Assembly (NCBI RefSeq): GCF_003384725.1
Contig: NZ_QNVV01000005.1
Coordinates: 62,001 to 126,000, forward strand
Direction: 5' to 3'
From: Chryseobacterium pennipullorum
GTDB taxonomy: Bacteria; Bacteroidota; Bacteroidia; Flavobacteriales; Weeksellaceae
Length of the DNA stretch: 64,000 bases
Part shown: positions 34,906 through 43,634 of the stretch, piece by piece
Numbering within the stretch: position 1 is the first letter of the stretch
How the letters are laid out: every line of letters begins with the position of its first letter
Made by a program: the position numbers and the translations under genes
The notes under the pieces: generated by a model
What the model saw: only the letters and a program-made list of their open reading frames with translations
Database searches by the model: none
What the model was told of the DNA's origin: nothing

Positions 34906-37167
34906 TTAGTTATTACTCGCTGTTTTGATTTCAGTTGTTTTGATATCAGTTCCCAATCTCTGAAGGTAAGAGATAAGAGCAATAATCTCTTTTTTCTCCA
35001 GTTCTCCTTTAGGTCTCTTAGCATATGCCTCTTTAAGGTCATTAGCTTCAGAGAAGATATCTCTTACAATTCTTGCTGATTGATTATCTGCCCACTTGTC
35101 TGCAGAATCAATTTCCGCTTTTGTATAAGGTACATCAAATGTTCCTTTCATCAGCTTCATTTTGTCTACCATTTTAGTTCTGTCTAAGTTGGTAGCGATC
35201 AGCCAAGGATAACGAGGCATGATGGAACCTGCAGAAGTAGATCTTGGATTATACATGTGCTTGTAATGCCAAGAACTTGGGTTTTTACCCCCTTCTCTAT
35301 GTAGATCCGGTCCTGTTCTCTTAGAACCCCATAGGAATGGTCTGTCATATACGAATTCTCCTGCTTTGGAGTATTGTCCGTTTTTACCGTTAAATCTTAC
35401 AATCTCATCTCTGAACGGTCTGATCATCTGCGAGTGACATGCATTACATCCTTCACGGATATAAATATCTCTACCTTCTAGTTCAAGCGGAGAATAAGGC
35501 TTCACTGCCGAAATGGTAGGCACACTTTTCTTAAGGGATAGGGTAGGGATAATCTCTACCATACTTCCTATGGAAATTGTAAACAATGATAATACAGTAA
35601 GCAACATCGGCATTCTTTCCAACCAAAGGTGGAATCCTTCTCCTTCTTTACGTTTGTTTCCGATATTAGCCAATGCAGGTGCTTCTGCAGGAACTTCCTT
35701 CTGGAATGATCCTTTTCTTACCGTAGCAATTACGTTGATGATCATTAAGATTGCCCCTGAAATATAGAACAGTCCTCCTAAGAATCTCATTTTGAAATAA
35801 GGAATAATCGCCGTTACCGTATCCAACCAGTTTTTCCATAGTAAGGTTCCGTCCGGGTTGAATTGCTTCCACATTAATCCTTGTGTGAATCCTGAGATAT
35901 ACATTGGTACTGCATAGAAAATAATTCCTAATGTTCCTAACCAGAAATGCCAGTTAGCTAATTTTACAGACCACATTTTTGTTCTCCACATAATCGGTAC
36001 CAGATAATAGATAACCCCGAATGCCATGAAACCATTCCATCCAAGAGCTCCTAAGTGAACGTGACCGATAACCCAGTCTGTAAAGTGACCAATTTTGTTG
36101 ATGTTTTTAGTTGCCAATAATGGTCCTTCAAATGTTGCCATACCATAACAGGTAACTGCTACAACGAAGAACTTAAGGATAGGATTTTCTCTCACCTTAT
36201 CCCATGCTCCTCTTAAGGTAAGAAGACCATTTAGCATTCCTCCCCATGATGGTGCAATAAGCATAATAGAGAACCCTGTTCCTACTGCCTGTGCCCATGC
36301 CGGTAGAGCGGTATACTGAAGGTGGTGAGGACCAGCCCAGATATATACGAAGATTAATGACCAAAAGTGAATAATAGACAGTTTATACGAGAATACCGGT
36401 CTGTCTGCTGCTTTTGGAAGGAAATAATACATTAATCCTAAAACCGGAGTAGTCAATACGAATGCTACTGCATTGTGACCATACCACCATTGTACGATGG
36501 CGTCTTTTGCTCCTGCATAGGCAGAATAAGATTTCCAGCCAGTGAATGATAATGGAACTTCAAGGTTGTTGAAAATGTGAAGCATAGCTACTGCAACCCA
36601 TGTACCCAAATAGAACCAGATCGCTACATAAAGGTGTCTTACTCTTCTTTTTGAAATGGTAAGAATCATATTTACCCCGAAAATAATCCAGGAGATAGCG
36701 ATTAATATATCGATCGGCCATTCATGTTCAGCATATTCTTTTGAAGTATTGATCCCCATAAAGAACGTAATGAACGTAGCAACGATCATAAACTGCCAGG
36801 TCCAGAAATGAATCCAAGATAATGTATCACTGTACATTCTTGTCTTTAATAATCTTTGGGTAGAGTAATATACTCCTACATACACGATATTACATACGAA
36901 TGCAAAGATTACCGTATTGGTGTGCAACATCCTGATTCTACCAAAACCAAATGCACCATGAGTGTTTATTAACCCTTGAATATTACCGGATGACAAACTT
37001 CTGATGGTTGTGTCATCTGTACCGAATAAGAATTCAGGTAATTCCGGGTAGAAAAGCATTAATGCCGCCGTAAGCCCGAACGTAAATCCTATGAAACCAA
37101 AGATAATGGTCGCATAGAGGAACGCACGGACAATACTATTGTCATAACTAAACTTTTGTGTTTCCAT
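34906..37167 (-). CDS. ccoN: Fused CcoN-CcoO, cbb3-type cytochrome c oxidase core
   Basis: 753-residue terminal oxidase core reducing O2 to water while pumping protons, with haem b, b3 and CuB in the CcoN half. This half has about twelve helices in residues 1-480 and a haem-copper His cluster including WWYGHNAV and GPHHL. The CcoO half (about 540-753) has the c-haem site CNACHSQM near 574-578 and a distal Met-containing region. The fusion of N and O in one chain is the Bacteroidota arrangement. It follows ccoS by 21 bases. Confidence 0.95.
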   Translation of the reverse strand: METQKFSYDNSIVRAFLYATIIFGFIGFTFGLTAALMLFYPELPEFLFGTDDTTIRSLSSGNIQGLINTHGAFGFGRIRMLHTNTVIFAFVCNIVYVGVYYSTQRLLKTRMYSDTLSWIHFWTWQFMIVATFITFFMGINTSKEYAEHEWPIDILIAISWIIFGVNMILTISKRRVRHLYVAIWFYLGTWVAVAMLHIFNNLEVPLSFTGWKSYSAYAGAKDAIVQWWYGHNAVAFVLTTPVLGLMYYFLPKAADRPVFSYKLSIIHFWSLIFVYIWAGPHHLQYTALPAWAQAVGTGFSIMLIAPSWGGMLNGLLTLRGAWDKVRENPILKFFVVAVTCYGMATFEGPLLATKNINKIGHFTDWVIGHVHLGALGWNGFMAFGVIYYLVPIMWRTKMWSVKLANWHFWLGTLGIIFYAVPMYISGFTQGLMWKQFNPDGTLLWKNWLDTVTAIIPYFKMRFLGGLFYISGAILMIINVIATVRKGSFQKEVPAEAPALANIGNKRKEGEGFHLWLERMPMLLTVLSLFTISIGSMVEIIPTLSLKKSVPTISAVKPYSPLELEGRDIYIREGCNACHSQMIRPFRDEIVRFNGKNGQYSKAGEFVYDRPFLWGSKRTGPDLHREGGKNPSSWHYKHMYNPRSTSAGSIMPRYPWLIATNLDRTKMVDKMKLMKGTFDVPYTKAEIDSADKWADNQSARIVRDIFSEANDLKEAYAKRPKGELEKKEIIALISYLQRLGTDIKTTEIKTASNN

Positions 37168-37188
37168 ATCAACTATTCACTATTTTTC

Positions 37189-37401
37189 TCAATTTTTATT
37201 ATTTTCTCCTGTTTCTTTTTTGTCTTTATCCTTGTCGCCGGGATCATTATTTTCTCTGATTTTCTCATCATCGAAAAGAATCCTGACAGCCGGAGATTCA
37301 TCATCTTCAAACTGTCCTTTCCGGGCATACACTATAAATACGACCAAGAAAATCGCAGCCAAAGAAACACTGCAGAGGATCATTAAATATAGAATATCCA
37401 T
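37189..37401 (-). CDS. ccoS: cbb3-type oxidase assembly protein CcoS
   Basis: 70-residue single-pass protein (ILYLMILCSVSLAAIFLVVFIVYARKGQFEDDESPAVRIL-type layout, with the acidic DDEK stretch after the helix). CcoS is required for cofactor loading of cbb3 oxidase. It is first in the structural operon, directly behind a -7 box and a Crp/Fnr-like operator. Confidence 0.85.
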   Translation of the reverse strand: MDILYLMILCSVSLAAIFLVVFIVYARKGQFEDDESPAVRILFDDEKIRENNDPGDKDKDKKETGENNKN

Positions 37402-37408
37402 TGGACAA

Positions 37409-37436
37409 CAAAATTAACCTATTTTCGGGGTTCAAA
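37409..37436 (-). promoter_or_regulatory. Promoter for ccoS-ccoNOQP
   Basis: Minus-strand TAATTTTG (37416-37409), a perfect -7 box, ends 7 bases before the ccoS ATG. A TTTG is at 37436-37433 with a 16-nt gap, shorter than usual. The transcript would have almost no leader. Confidence 0.5.
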
Positions 37437-37449
37437 TTTAGTGAAAAAT

Positions 37450-37465
37450 AATGACATTCATCACG
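37450..37465 (-). promoter_or_regulatory. Crp/Fnr-like operator upstream of ccoS
   Basis: Minus-strand sequence CGTGATGAATGTCATT, an imperfect inverted repeat of form GTGA-N6-TCAT, is about 50 bases upstream of the predicted ccoS transcription start. It shares 12 of 16 positions with the site at 39959-39974 next to the Crp/Fnr gene. Confidence 0.5.
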
Positions 37466-37510
37466 AAATGCCGATTTCAGCTAATTTAAAATCAGTCTAA
37501 ATAAGGGCTT

Positions 37511-39895
37511 TTACGCCTGTTTTTTGAAATATTTCCTACCTAAAATCCAGGTTGAAAGTGTCGTAAAGGTAACTACTGTAATCGAACTGATTGGCATAAT
37601 GATAGCAGCAAACAGGGGATGCATATGGCCTGTAACAGCGTAACTTAAACCGACGATATTGTATAAAAAACTGATTATAAATGTCATTTTCACAATAGTG
37701 ATAGAGCCTTTGCAAACGTTCAGATAGTCATCCAGACTTACCACTTTTTCCCCATTCATAATGACGTCGGAGGAAGGCGTAAAACTGTTGGTATCGTCTG
37801 CGATCGCTATTCCTACGTTACTTTGCTTCAGAGCTCCTGCATCATTGAGTCCGTCTCCCAGCATGGCCACTTTCCTATGCTGATCCTGGAGGTTTTTGAT
37901 GTAATTCAGTTTGTCTTCCGGGCTTTGATTGAATGCCATTCCTTCGTAATTCGGAATGAGTTCTTTAAGCTGGTTTTCTTCTGAGGAATTATCTCCACTG
38001 AGGATGTATATTTTGTAATCTGTTAATTTTTTAAACAGGTCTTTCAGTTTTGGACGATATTCATTCTTAAAGATAAATTTTCCCAGATACTCGTCGTTTT
38101 TGCTAATGTAGACCGCTGTTTCAAGGTTTTTTGGCTCCTGTTGGTTGTAGCGGGCAGATCCGATTTTATAAACGCTGCCTCTTATGGTGGCTTCATAGCC
38201 TTTTCCGGAAATTTCTCTGAAGTGTTCTACAGGAAAGTAGTCATCGCTAACCTCTATAAACTCGTACAGTGATTTTGAAAGTGGGTGGTTGGAATTCTTT
38301 AAAAGCGTTTTAAGGTTCAGTAAATCAAATTCTTTGATGTCATTGCCCTGATATTTGATATTTGATTTTTTTCTGTGGGTAATGGTTCCCGTTTTATCAA
38401 AAACAATGGTATCCAGTTTAGCAATTTTCTCAATGGTTAACGTATCTTTTACGTAGAACTTATTTCTGCCCAGAATCCTCATAATGTGGCCGAAAGTAAA
38501 CGGAGCAGATAGCGCAAGTGCACATGGGCAGGCGATGATCAGTATGGCTGATATCACCTGGAACATTTTCTCCAGATCGATAAATGCCCAATAAATTCCT
38601 GAAATAAGCGCGATCCCTAAAATAATGAATGTGAAATATTTACTGATGCTGTTGGTGAGAGTATCCAGACCGGTTTCGTGCTTTTTAAAGGCTTCCTTGT
38701 TCCAAAGCTGGGTAAGGTAACTCTGATCCACATCTTTGATGACTTCAAGTTCCAGCGAGGAGCCAATCTGCTTTCCGCCGGCAAATATTTTGTCCCCAGG
38801 TTGTTTGCTGATGCTTTCACTTTCCCCTGTGATAAAGCTGTTATCGATATTTCCTTCCCCATTGATGAGAATAGCGTCTACCGGAATGATTTCCTGATTT
38901 CTAACGAGTATTCTGTCCCCAACTTTAATCTGTGAAAGTAGAATATTATCCTGTTTTCCTTCAAAGTCTACTTTTGTTACAGCGATGGGATAAAAAGACT
39001 TATAATCTCTGTCGTATGAAAGAGCGCTGTACGTCCTTTTCTGGAAAATTTTCCCCATCAGCATGAAGAACAGAAGACCGCAAAGTGTATCAAAATACCC
39101 GGGACCATAATTCGTTGCCACTTCGTAGATGCTTCTTCCGAAAAGAACGAAAATTCCAAGTACAATGGGAACATCAATGTTGACAATTCCATTTTTCAGT
39201 CCGTACCATGCGGATTTGTAGTAGTCTGAAGCAGAATAGAATACCACCGGACAGGCCAGTAAAAACATCAGTACCCTGAAGAGTCCTTTGTAATGCTCCA
39301 TCCAGTAATCTTCACCGCCAACATATTCCGGAAAGGCAAGAAACATTCCGTTACCAAAGGCAAATCCGGCAATCGCAAATTTTACCAGAAGGGATTTGTC
39401 TAAGTGATCTACATTTTTTTCAGCAGTTTCAAGGCTGATAACAGGCTTGTATCCTAAATTAGTTAAAAAATTAGCTAGTTCGCTTAATTTCAGATCGTTG
39501 TGGTTGAATGAGATCTGCAGGGTCTTTCTGGTAAAGTTGACCTGAGAATAGTTAATATGTGCATTCAGTGTATGAAGGCTTTCCAGTAGCCATATGCATG
39601 AAGAACAATGTATTACGGGAATTTTAAATGTGACAAGACTGGTTTTCCCTTCAGAGAAATCAGTGACTTTTTCAAAGATTTCGGGAGTGTCAAGATAATC
39701 GAACTGGGTGGCATTCTCATCATTAGGACGGATTCCTGCCCCCTTATTAAGCTCATAAAAATTGCTTAAATTATTAGTATTCAGAATTTCATAGACAGAC
39801 TTACAGCCATTGCAACAGAAAGTCCTTTCGTCAAACAAAATTCTCTCTTTTTCTATACCTTGACCACAATGAAAACAGTTCTCGCTCACCACCAT
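37511..39895 (-). CDS. ccoI: Heavy metal translocating P-type ATPase, CcoI/copper type
   Basis: 794-residue inner-membrane P1B-ATPase that moves copper outward for oxidase assembly. An N-terminal cysteine cluster (CFHCGQG ... CCNGC) is followed by a heavy-metal domain with CSSC, about eight helices, the CPCALALSAP channel motif near 455, the phosphorylation motif DKTGT near 499 and HP (NSNHPLSKSL). The start was set at MVVSENC (39895); the longer frame enters the divergent promoter. Its position beside the cbb3 genes supports CcoI over general copper efflux. Confidence 0.9.
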   Translation of the reverse strand: MVVSENCFHCGQGIEKERILFDERTFCCNGCKSVYEILNTNNLSNFYELNKGAGIRPNDENATQFDYLDTPEIFEKVTDFSEGKTSLVTFKIPVIHCSSCIWLLESLHTLNAHINYSQVNFTRKTLQISFNHNDLKLSELANFLTNLGYKPVISLETAEKNVDHLDKSLLVKFAIAGFAFGNGMFLAFPEYVGGEDYWMEHYKGLFRVLMFLLACPVVFYSASDYYKSAWYGLKNGIVNIDVPIVLGIFVLFGRSIYEVATNYGPGYFDTLCGLLFFMLMGKIFQKRTYSALSYDRDYKSFYPIAVTKVDFEGKQDNILLSQIKVGDRILVRNQEIIPVDAILINGEGNIDNSFITGESESISKQPGDKIFAGGKQIGSSLELEVIKDVDQSYLTQLWNKEAFKKHETGLDTLTNSISKYFTFIILGIALISGIYWAFIDLEKMFQVISAILIIACPCALALSAPFTFGHIMRILGRNKFYVKDTLTIEKIAKLDTIVFDKTGTITHRKKSNIKYQGNDIKEFDLLNLKTLLKNSNHPLSKSLYEFIEVSDDYFPVEHFREISGKGYEATIRGSVYKIGSARYNQQEPKNLETAVYISKNDEYLGKFIFKNEYRPKLKDLFKKLTDYKIYILSGDNSSEENQLKELIPNYEGMAFNQSPEDKLNYIKNLQDQHRKVAMLGDGLNDAGALKQSNVGIAIADDTNSFTPSSDVIMNGEKVVSLDDYLNVCKGSITIVKMTFIISFLYNIVGLSYAVTGHMHPLFAAIIMPISSITVVTFTTLSTWILGRKYFKKQA

Positions 39896-39928
39896 AAAAT
39901 ATTGAACTACAAAATTATAACAAATTTT

Positions 39929-39960
39929 TTTGTTTATCGTGTTAAAAAGTTCTATTTTTG
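39929..39960 (+). promoter_or_regulatory. Promoter of Crp/Fnr gene
   Basis: TTTG (39929-39932), 20 nt, TATTTTTG (39953-39960): a full match to the Bacteroidota -33/-7 pattern. Transcription should start near 39967, just ahead of the ATG at 39979. Confidence 0.75.
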
Positions 39961-39974
39961 TGATAAATATCATA
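39959..39974. promoter_or_regulatory. Crp/Fnr-like operator overlapping the promoter
   Basis: TGTGATAAATATCATA fits TGTGA-N6-TCACA at nine of ten positions. It overlaps the -7 box end and the predicted transcription start, a position typical of repression, so autorepression is likely. Confidence 0.6.
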
Positions 39975-39978
39975 TAAA

Positions 39979-40692
39979 ATGCCGCAGGAACAACAGATAG
40001 CAATTGAAGAGAGGTTCGCCAGAGTTTTTAGTGATAAATCATTTAAGGAAAGACTTTCCAGCGTAGATTTTGAAAAATACATTAATGGCAAAAAAAAACT
40101 GAGTTTTCAGAAACACGATACTATTTTCGAGGATGGTGAAACTCCAAAAGGAGTATATGTCCTGGAAAAAGGTGCTGCCAAATTATCAAAATCCGGAGCG
40201 TTCGGAAAAGATCAGATTTTAAGATTTATCAAAGAAGGGGATATCATCGGCTATCGTTCTTTGCTTTGCGGGGAAAATTTCCAGGCCAAAGCAGAAGCAA
40301 TGACAGACATTGAATGTGTTTTCTTACCCGCAGATATCTTTATGTATCTGTTGGAGGTAGATCCTCAGTTGTCTTTCGTGATGCTTCAGAAAATCTCATA
40401 CGAATTAGGAGAATCATCCAATACCATTACTTTCCTTGCTCAGAAAACAGTGCGGGAAAGGCTGGCTGAAATTCTGTTGCTGCTGGAACAGAAGCTTGGC
40501 GTGGATCCTGAAGGCTTCATTAAGATCTCGCTGACAAGGGAAGAGATCGCCAATATCATCGGTACCGCTACAGAAAGTGCCATCCGTCTGATCTCGGAAT
40601 TCAAGCAGGACAGCCTCATTGAAGTCGACGGAAGAAATATCAAGATCTTAAATCACGACAAACTCATGAAACTCGGTCACGTAGTTTTATAA
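39979..40692 (+). CDS. Crp/Fnr family transcriptional regulator
   Basis: 237-residue regulator. An N-terminal cyclic-nucleotide-binding-like domain (GETPKGVYVLEKGAAKL, residues about 20-130) precedes a dimerisation helix and a C-terminal helix-turn-helix (LTREEIANIIGTATESAIRLISEF). The N-terminus has no cysteine cluster of the FNR type, so direct Fe-S oxygen sensing is not supported; the two cysteines near 97 and 113 are scattered. It is divergent from ccoI and likely controls the cbb3 genes and itself. Confidence 0.92.
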   Translation: MPQEQQIAIEERFARVFSDKSFKERLSSVDFEKYINGKKKLSFQKHDTIFEDGETPKGVYVLEKGAAKLSKSGAFGKDQILRFIKEGDIIGYRSLLCGENFQAKAEAMTDIECVFLPADIFMYLLEVDPQLSFVMLQKISYELGESSNTITFLAQKTVRERLAEILLLLEQKLGVDPEGFIKISLTREEIANIIGTATESAIRLISEFKQDSLIEVDGRNIKILNHDKLMKLGHVVL

Positions 40693-40709
40693 AAATCATA
40701 CAAAATTCA

Positions 40710-40733
40710 AGTCGGCCAGAGGCCGACTTTTTA
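40710..40733 (+). terminator. Terminator of Crp/Fnr gene
   Basis: AGTCGGCC / GGCCGACT stem with AGA loop (40710-40728), followed by T residues. Confidence 0.92.
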
Positions 40734-40754
40734 ACTTTTAAAAATAGATAAATT

Positions 40755-41570
40755 ATGTCTGTTCATTCTGAAATTAAAAAAGTTACGACTGAAACCTTGC
40801 GTAAAATGAAATTCGACAAGGAGAAAATAACGATGCTTACCGCTTATGACTTTACTACTGCAAAAATGGTAGATGCGGGTGGAGTAGATGCTATTTTGAT
40901 TGGAGACTCTGCAGCGAATGTAATGGCAGGTTTTGAAACCACATTGCCTATTACGCTGGATCAAATGATCTATCATGCCCAGAGTGTGGTAAGAGGAACC
41001 GACCGAGCATTGGTTGTTGCTGATTTACCTTTCGGAACATATCAGAGTAATCCCGAGAAAGCATTGGAGTCTGCAGTAAGAATGATGAAAGAAGGAGGTG
41101 CCCACGCAGTAAAGATTGAAGGCGGAAAAGAAATTTCCAAATCGATCAAGAAAATCATCAATGCAGGAATTCCTGTGATGGGACATTTGGGACTTACACC
41201 TCAGTCAATTTATAAATTCGGAACCTATAAAGTAAGAGCTAAAGAAGAAGCGGAAGCAGAAAAACTGATTGCTGATGCACAGCTTCTGGAAGAGTTAGGC
41301 TGTTTTTCCATTGTCCTGGAAAAAATCCCTGCGGATCTGGCTAAGAAGGTTACAGAAAGTATCTCTATTCCAACCATCGGAATTGGTGCCGGATCAGACT
41401 GTGACGGTCAGGTGCTGGTTTATCATGATATGGTAGGGATGAATAAAGGCTTCAGCCCGAAATTCTTAAGAAGATACCTGGACCTTTACACAGAAATCAC
41501 GGGAGCTGTTTCCCAATACGTGAAAGATGTGAAAAATGTTGAATTTCCAAACGAAAACGAAAGTTATTAA
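40755..41570 (+). CDS. panB: 3-methyl-2-oxobutanoate hydroxymethyltransferase
   Basis: 271-residue cytosolic enzyme, first committed step of pantothenate (coenzyme A) synthesis, adding hydroxymethyl from methylene-tetrahydrofolate to ketoisovalerate. Family motifs are [24 protein letters not shown] (Mg-binding Asp), the KIEGG loop and [15 protein letters not shown]. Full length. PanC and PanD are not nearby. The next genes follow at 3 and 11 bases, so it leads a short operon. Confidence 0.97.
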   Translation: MSVHSEIKKVTTETLRKMKFDKEKITMLTAYDFTTAKMVDAGGVDAILIGDSAANVMAGFETTLPITLDQMIYHAQSVVRGTDRALVVADLPFGTYQSNPEKALESAVRMMKEGGAHAVKIEGGKEISKSIKKIINAGIPVMGHLGLTPQSIYKFGTYKVRAKEEAEAEKLIADAQLLEELGCFSIVLEKIPADLAKKVTESISIPTIGIGAGSDCDGQVLVYHDMVGMNKGFSPKFLRRYLDLYTEITGAVSQYVKDVKNVEFPNENESY

Positions 41571-41573
41571 TCT

Positions 41574-41891
41574 ATGCAGAACCAACAACAATCTATCCAG
41601 GGTATTTTATCCATCGCAGCATTGATCTGTCTGGCAGTCGGGTGGTTTAATCTGTTTTCTCCTGAAATCAATCATTTGCTGTCCAGGAAAGTATTTTACG
41701 TGCTGATTGGTGCATCCTTCTTTATTCAGGCTCCACTACTGACGAATAAAAATTTTGTGTATGCCATGTATGCAGCAGCTGGAATCTGTATAATAGGAGC
41801 ATTTTTGCCTGAAAACACAGGCCTTGCCTGGCTGAAAACCGTTGGGCTTTTGGGGGGAATTATTCTTTCGCTATCCAATAGAAGAAGATAG
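41574..41891 (+). CDS. Small hypothetical membrane protein
   Basis: 105 residues with about four predicted membrane helices and a short basic C-terminus (SLSNRRR). No domain is recognised. It sits 3 bases after panB and 11 bases before the pseudouridine synthase gene, in the same direction; real translation is likely because of the tight spacing. Confidence 0.75.
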   Translation: MQNQQQSIQGILSIAALICLAVGWFNLFSPEINHLLSRKVFYVLIGASFFIQAPLLTNKNFVYAMYAAAGICIIGAFLPENTGLAWLKTVGLLGGIILSLSNRRR

Positions 41892-41902
41892 ACAGACGCA
41901 GT

Positions 41903-42580
41903 ATGAAGGAGCAGATCGTATATGAGGACAACCACCTTCTTGTGGTGAACAAAAAAGTCGGCCAGCTTGTACAGGGCGATAAAACGGGCGACGAATCGCT
42001 GTTGGAATCCATTAAGAATTTTATCAAAATAAGAGATGCTAAGCCGGGAAATGTTTTTCTCGGCTTGGTTCATCGTATAGACCGCCCCACTTCCGGGTTG
42101 GTTATCTATGCCAAAACCTCAAAAGCGCTGTCCCGTCTTACCCAGATGGTAAAAAACCGTGAGGTTAAAAAGACCTATTGGGCAGTAGTAAGAAAAGAAA
42201 TGATTCCGCAGAGCCAAAGGCTGGTTCACTATTTAAAGAAAAACGAGAAGAATAATAAAGCGATTGTTTTTACTAAAGCTACGGAAGGAGCGAAGGAGGC
42301 TATCCTGACGTACCACATAATCAGGACACTGGATAACTATTTGCTTCTTGAAGTTGATCTTGAAACCGGGAGACATCATCAGATCAGGGCCCAGCTATCC
42401 AAAACAGGAGTTCCCATCAAGGGAGACCTGAAATATGGAGCGCCACGTTCCAATCCTGATGGAGGAATCAATCTTCACGCAAGAAAACTAGAGTTTATCC
42501 ATCCGGTAACCAAAGAAAAAATAAAAATTACAGCTCCCGTACCGCAGAATGATGCGATCTGGAGAGCTTGCGAAGAATAA
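41903..42580 (+). CDS. RluA family pseudouridine synthase
   Basis: 225-residue enzyme converting uridine to pseudouridine in rRNA or tRNA. The catalytic Asp lies in HRIDRPTSGLVIYAKT and the ETGRHHQIRAQL motif is typical. There is no S4 domain, as in the short RluA group. It is the third gene of the panB run. The exact RNA site is not determinable. Confidence 0.92.
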   Translation: MKEQIVYEDNHLLVVNKKVGQLVQGDKTGDESLLESIKNFIKIRDAKPGNVFLGLVHRIDRPTSGLVIYAKTSKALSRLTQMVKNREVKKTYWAVVRKEMIPQSQRLVHYLKKNEKNNKAIVFTKATEGAKEAILTYHIIRTLDNYLLLEVDLETGRHHQIRAQLSKTGVPIKGDLKYGAPRSNPDGGINLHARKLEFIHPVTKEKIKITAPVPQNDAIWRACEE

Positions 42581-42600
42581 GCGTATCATAAAACTATATC

Positions 42601-43443
42601 ATGAAATTCAAATCACTTTTATTAGCCGCATTGCTGGTTATGGCATCTTGTTCAGACAATGAGGAATTGCCAGTTGATCATTCGCACCAGACAATTATTG
42701 AAAATACAAGTAAAATATCATGGCATTATCCTGTTTTGTCACCTGTCGTTAATGGATTGGAACAAAATTATATGTTCGAATATGATGCTCAAGGAAGAAT
42801 TAGTAAAAGAGTAGGAGGAGTGTTGGAACTTTCCGGAAGTACAGGGTATCCTAATGCTTATTCAAAATCTGTTTATACAATGGTAACATATACAGGAAAT
42901 ACAGCAATAATGAAAAATTATAGCTCGGATCCTAGTTTCAATGTTCCGTTGAAGGAAAGAAAACTTGAGTTTGATAATCAAGGTAGAATTATTAAATTAA
43001 TTATTCCACAGGTTAATAATTCATATATGGATAAGTATTTGACCTATACTTATGACGCTTCAGGAAAATTAACTGAGATTTTAACTCAATATCCTAATGC
43101 TCCATACGATCCGACTGATCCTCAAGATTATATTTTGACCTACGTAGAAAAGTTTATGTATAATAGCTCAGGAAATTTAGAAAAGGCTATTAAAACGGAA
43201 AAGCATAATAATATCGATGCTTATATTACGAATGAAATTATATTTGATAACTTTGATGCTGCACAAAATCCATTTAAGAATTTGGGTATTTTTGAAGATT
43301 ATTTATACTTTTCATTATCAAAAAATAATCCTCAAAGAAAAATTTCAAAAGGGTATACACCTTATAGTTCCGAATTTTTTATGAGCCAATCAAATTGGAC
43401 TAATCAATATAATTCTGATGGAAGCTTGAAGCTTTTTTACTAA
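42601..43443 (+). CDS. YD-repeat-like lipoprotein
   Basis: 280 residues. The lipobox is LLVMASCSDN (Cys17). The mature region contains spaced YDAQGRI, FDNQGRI, YDASGKL and YNSSGNL units, resembling RHS/YD repeats or the DUF4595-type beta sheet lipoproteins. It is noticeably richer in A/T than its neighbours, which hints at recent acquisition or fast evolution. Probably surface exposed. Function unknown. Confidence 0.78.
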   Translation: MKFKSLLLAALLVMASCSDNEELPVDHSHQTIIENTSKISWHYPVLSPVVNGLEQNYMFEYDAQGRISKRVGGVLELSGSTGYPNAYSKSVYTMVTYTGNTAIMKNYSSDPSFNVPLKERKLEFDNQGRIIKLIIPQVNNSYMDKYLTYTYDASGKLTEILTQYPNAPYDPTDPQDYILTYVEKFMYNSSGNLEKAIKTEKHNNIDAYITNEIIFDNFDAAQNPFKNLGIFEDYLYFSLSKNNPQRKISKGYTPYSSEFFMSQSNWTNQYNSDGSLKLFY

Positions 43444-43465
43444 AGAATTATTTAAAATAAAAGTG

Positions 43466-43497
43466 AAGACTGTCTCAAAATCGAGATGGTCTTTTTT
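43466..43497 (+). terminator. Terminator ahead of the thiamine operon
   Basis: AAGACTGTCTC / GAGATGGTCTT stem (43466-43493, one G-T wobble) and a T-run. It ends the panB-side transcript before the thi promoter. Confidence 0.9.
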
Positions 43498-43500
43498 CAT

Positions 43501-43527
43501 TATAGGCAAAAATCAATTTTGCTTATA
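43501..43527. promoter_or_regulatory. Palindrome overlapping the thi promoter
   Basis: TATAGGCAAAA (43501-43511) and TTTTGCTTATA (43517-43527) form an 11-bp inverted repeat with one wobble and a 5-base centre. It covers the -33 box at 43518-43521, so a bound protein would block the promoter. Confidence 0.5.
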
Positions 43528-43548
43528 TCAAAATAATGTCTAACTTCG
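43518..43548 (+). promoter_or_regulatory. Promoter of the thiamine operon
   Basis: TTTG (43518-43521), 19 nt, TAACTTCG (43541-43548, one mismatch to TAnnTTTG). Transcription would start near 43555, exactly where the riboswitch P1 stem begins. Confidence 0.65.
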
Positions 43549-43554
43549 TCCCCA

Positions 43555-43634
43555 ACTTTAGGGGTGTCTGTTACCAACAGACTGAGACTTTACCCTTTGA
43601 ACCTGATCTGGATCATACCAGCGTAGGGAAAAGT
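43555..43634 (+). promoter_or_regulatory. TPP riboswitch (thi box) for thiSCEGHF
   Basis: It contains the conserved thi-box core: GGGGTG, CTGAGA, ACCC, GAACCTGATCTGG and ATACCAGCGTAGGGAA, in order. The P1 stem is ACTTT (43555-43559) with AAAGT (43630-43634). It senses thiamine pyrophosphate in the nascent RNA. The 70 bases to thiS hold no strong U-run terminator, so translational or early-termination control is possible. Confidence 0.97.

Noticed and set aside
37511..39895. Possibility that the P-type ATPase is a general cadmium/zinc exporter
   Set aside because: CPC channel motif, an N-terminal CSSC domain and adjacency to ccoS-NOQP favour a copper CcoI; no metal regulator lies nearby.
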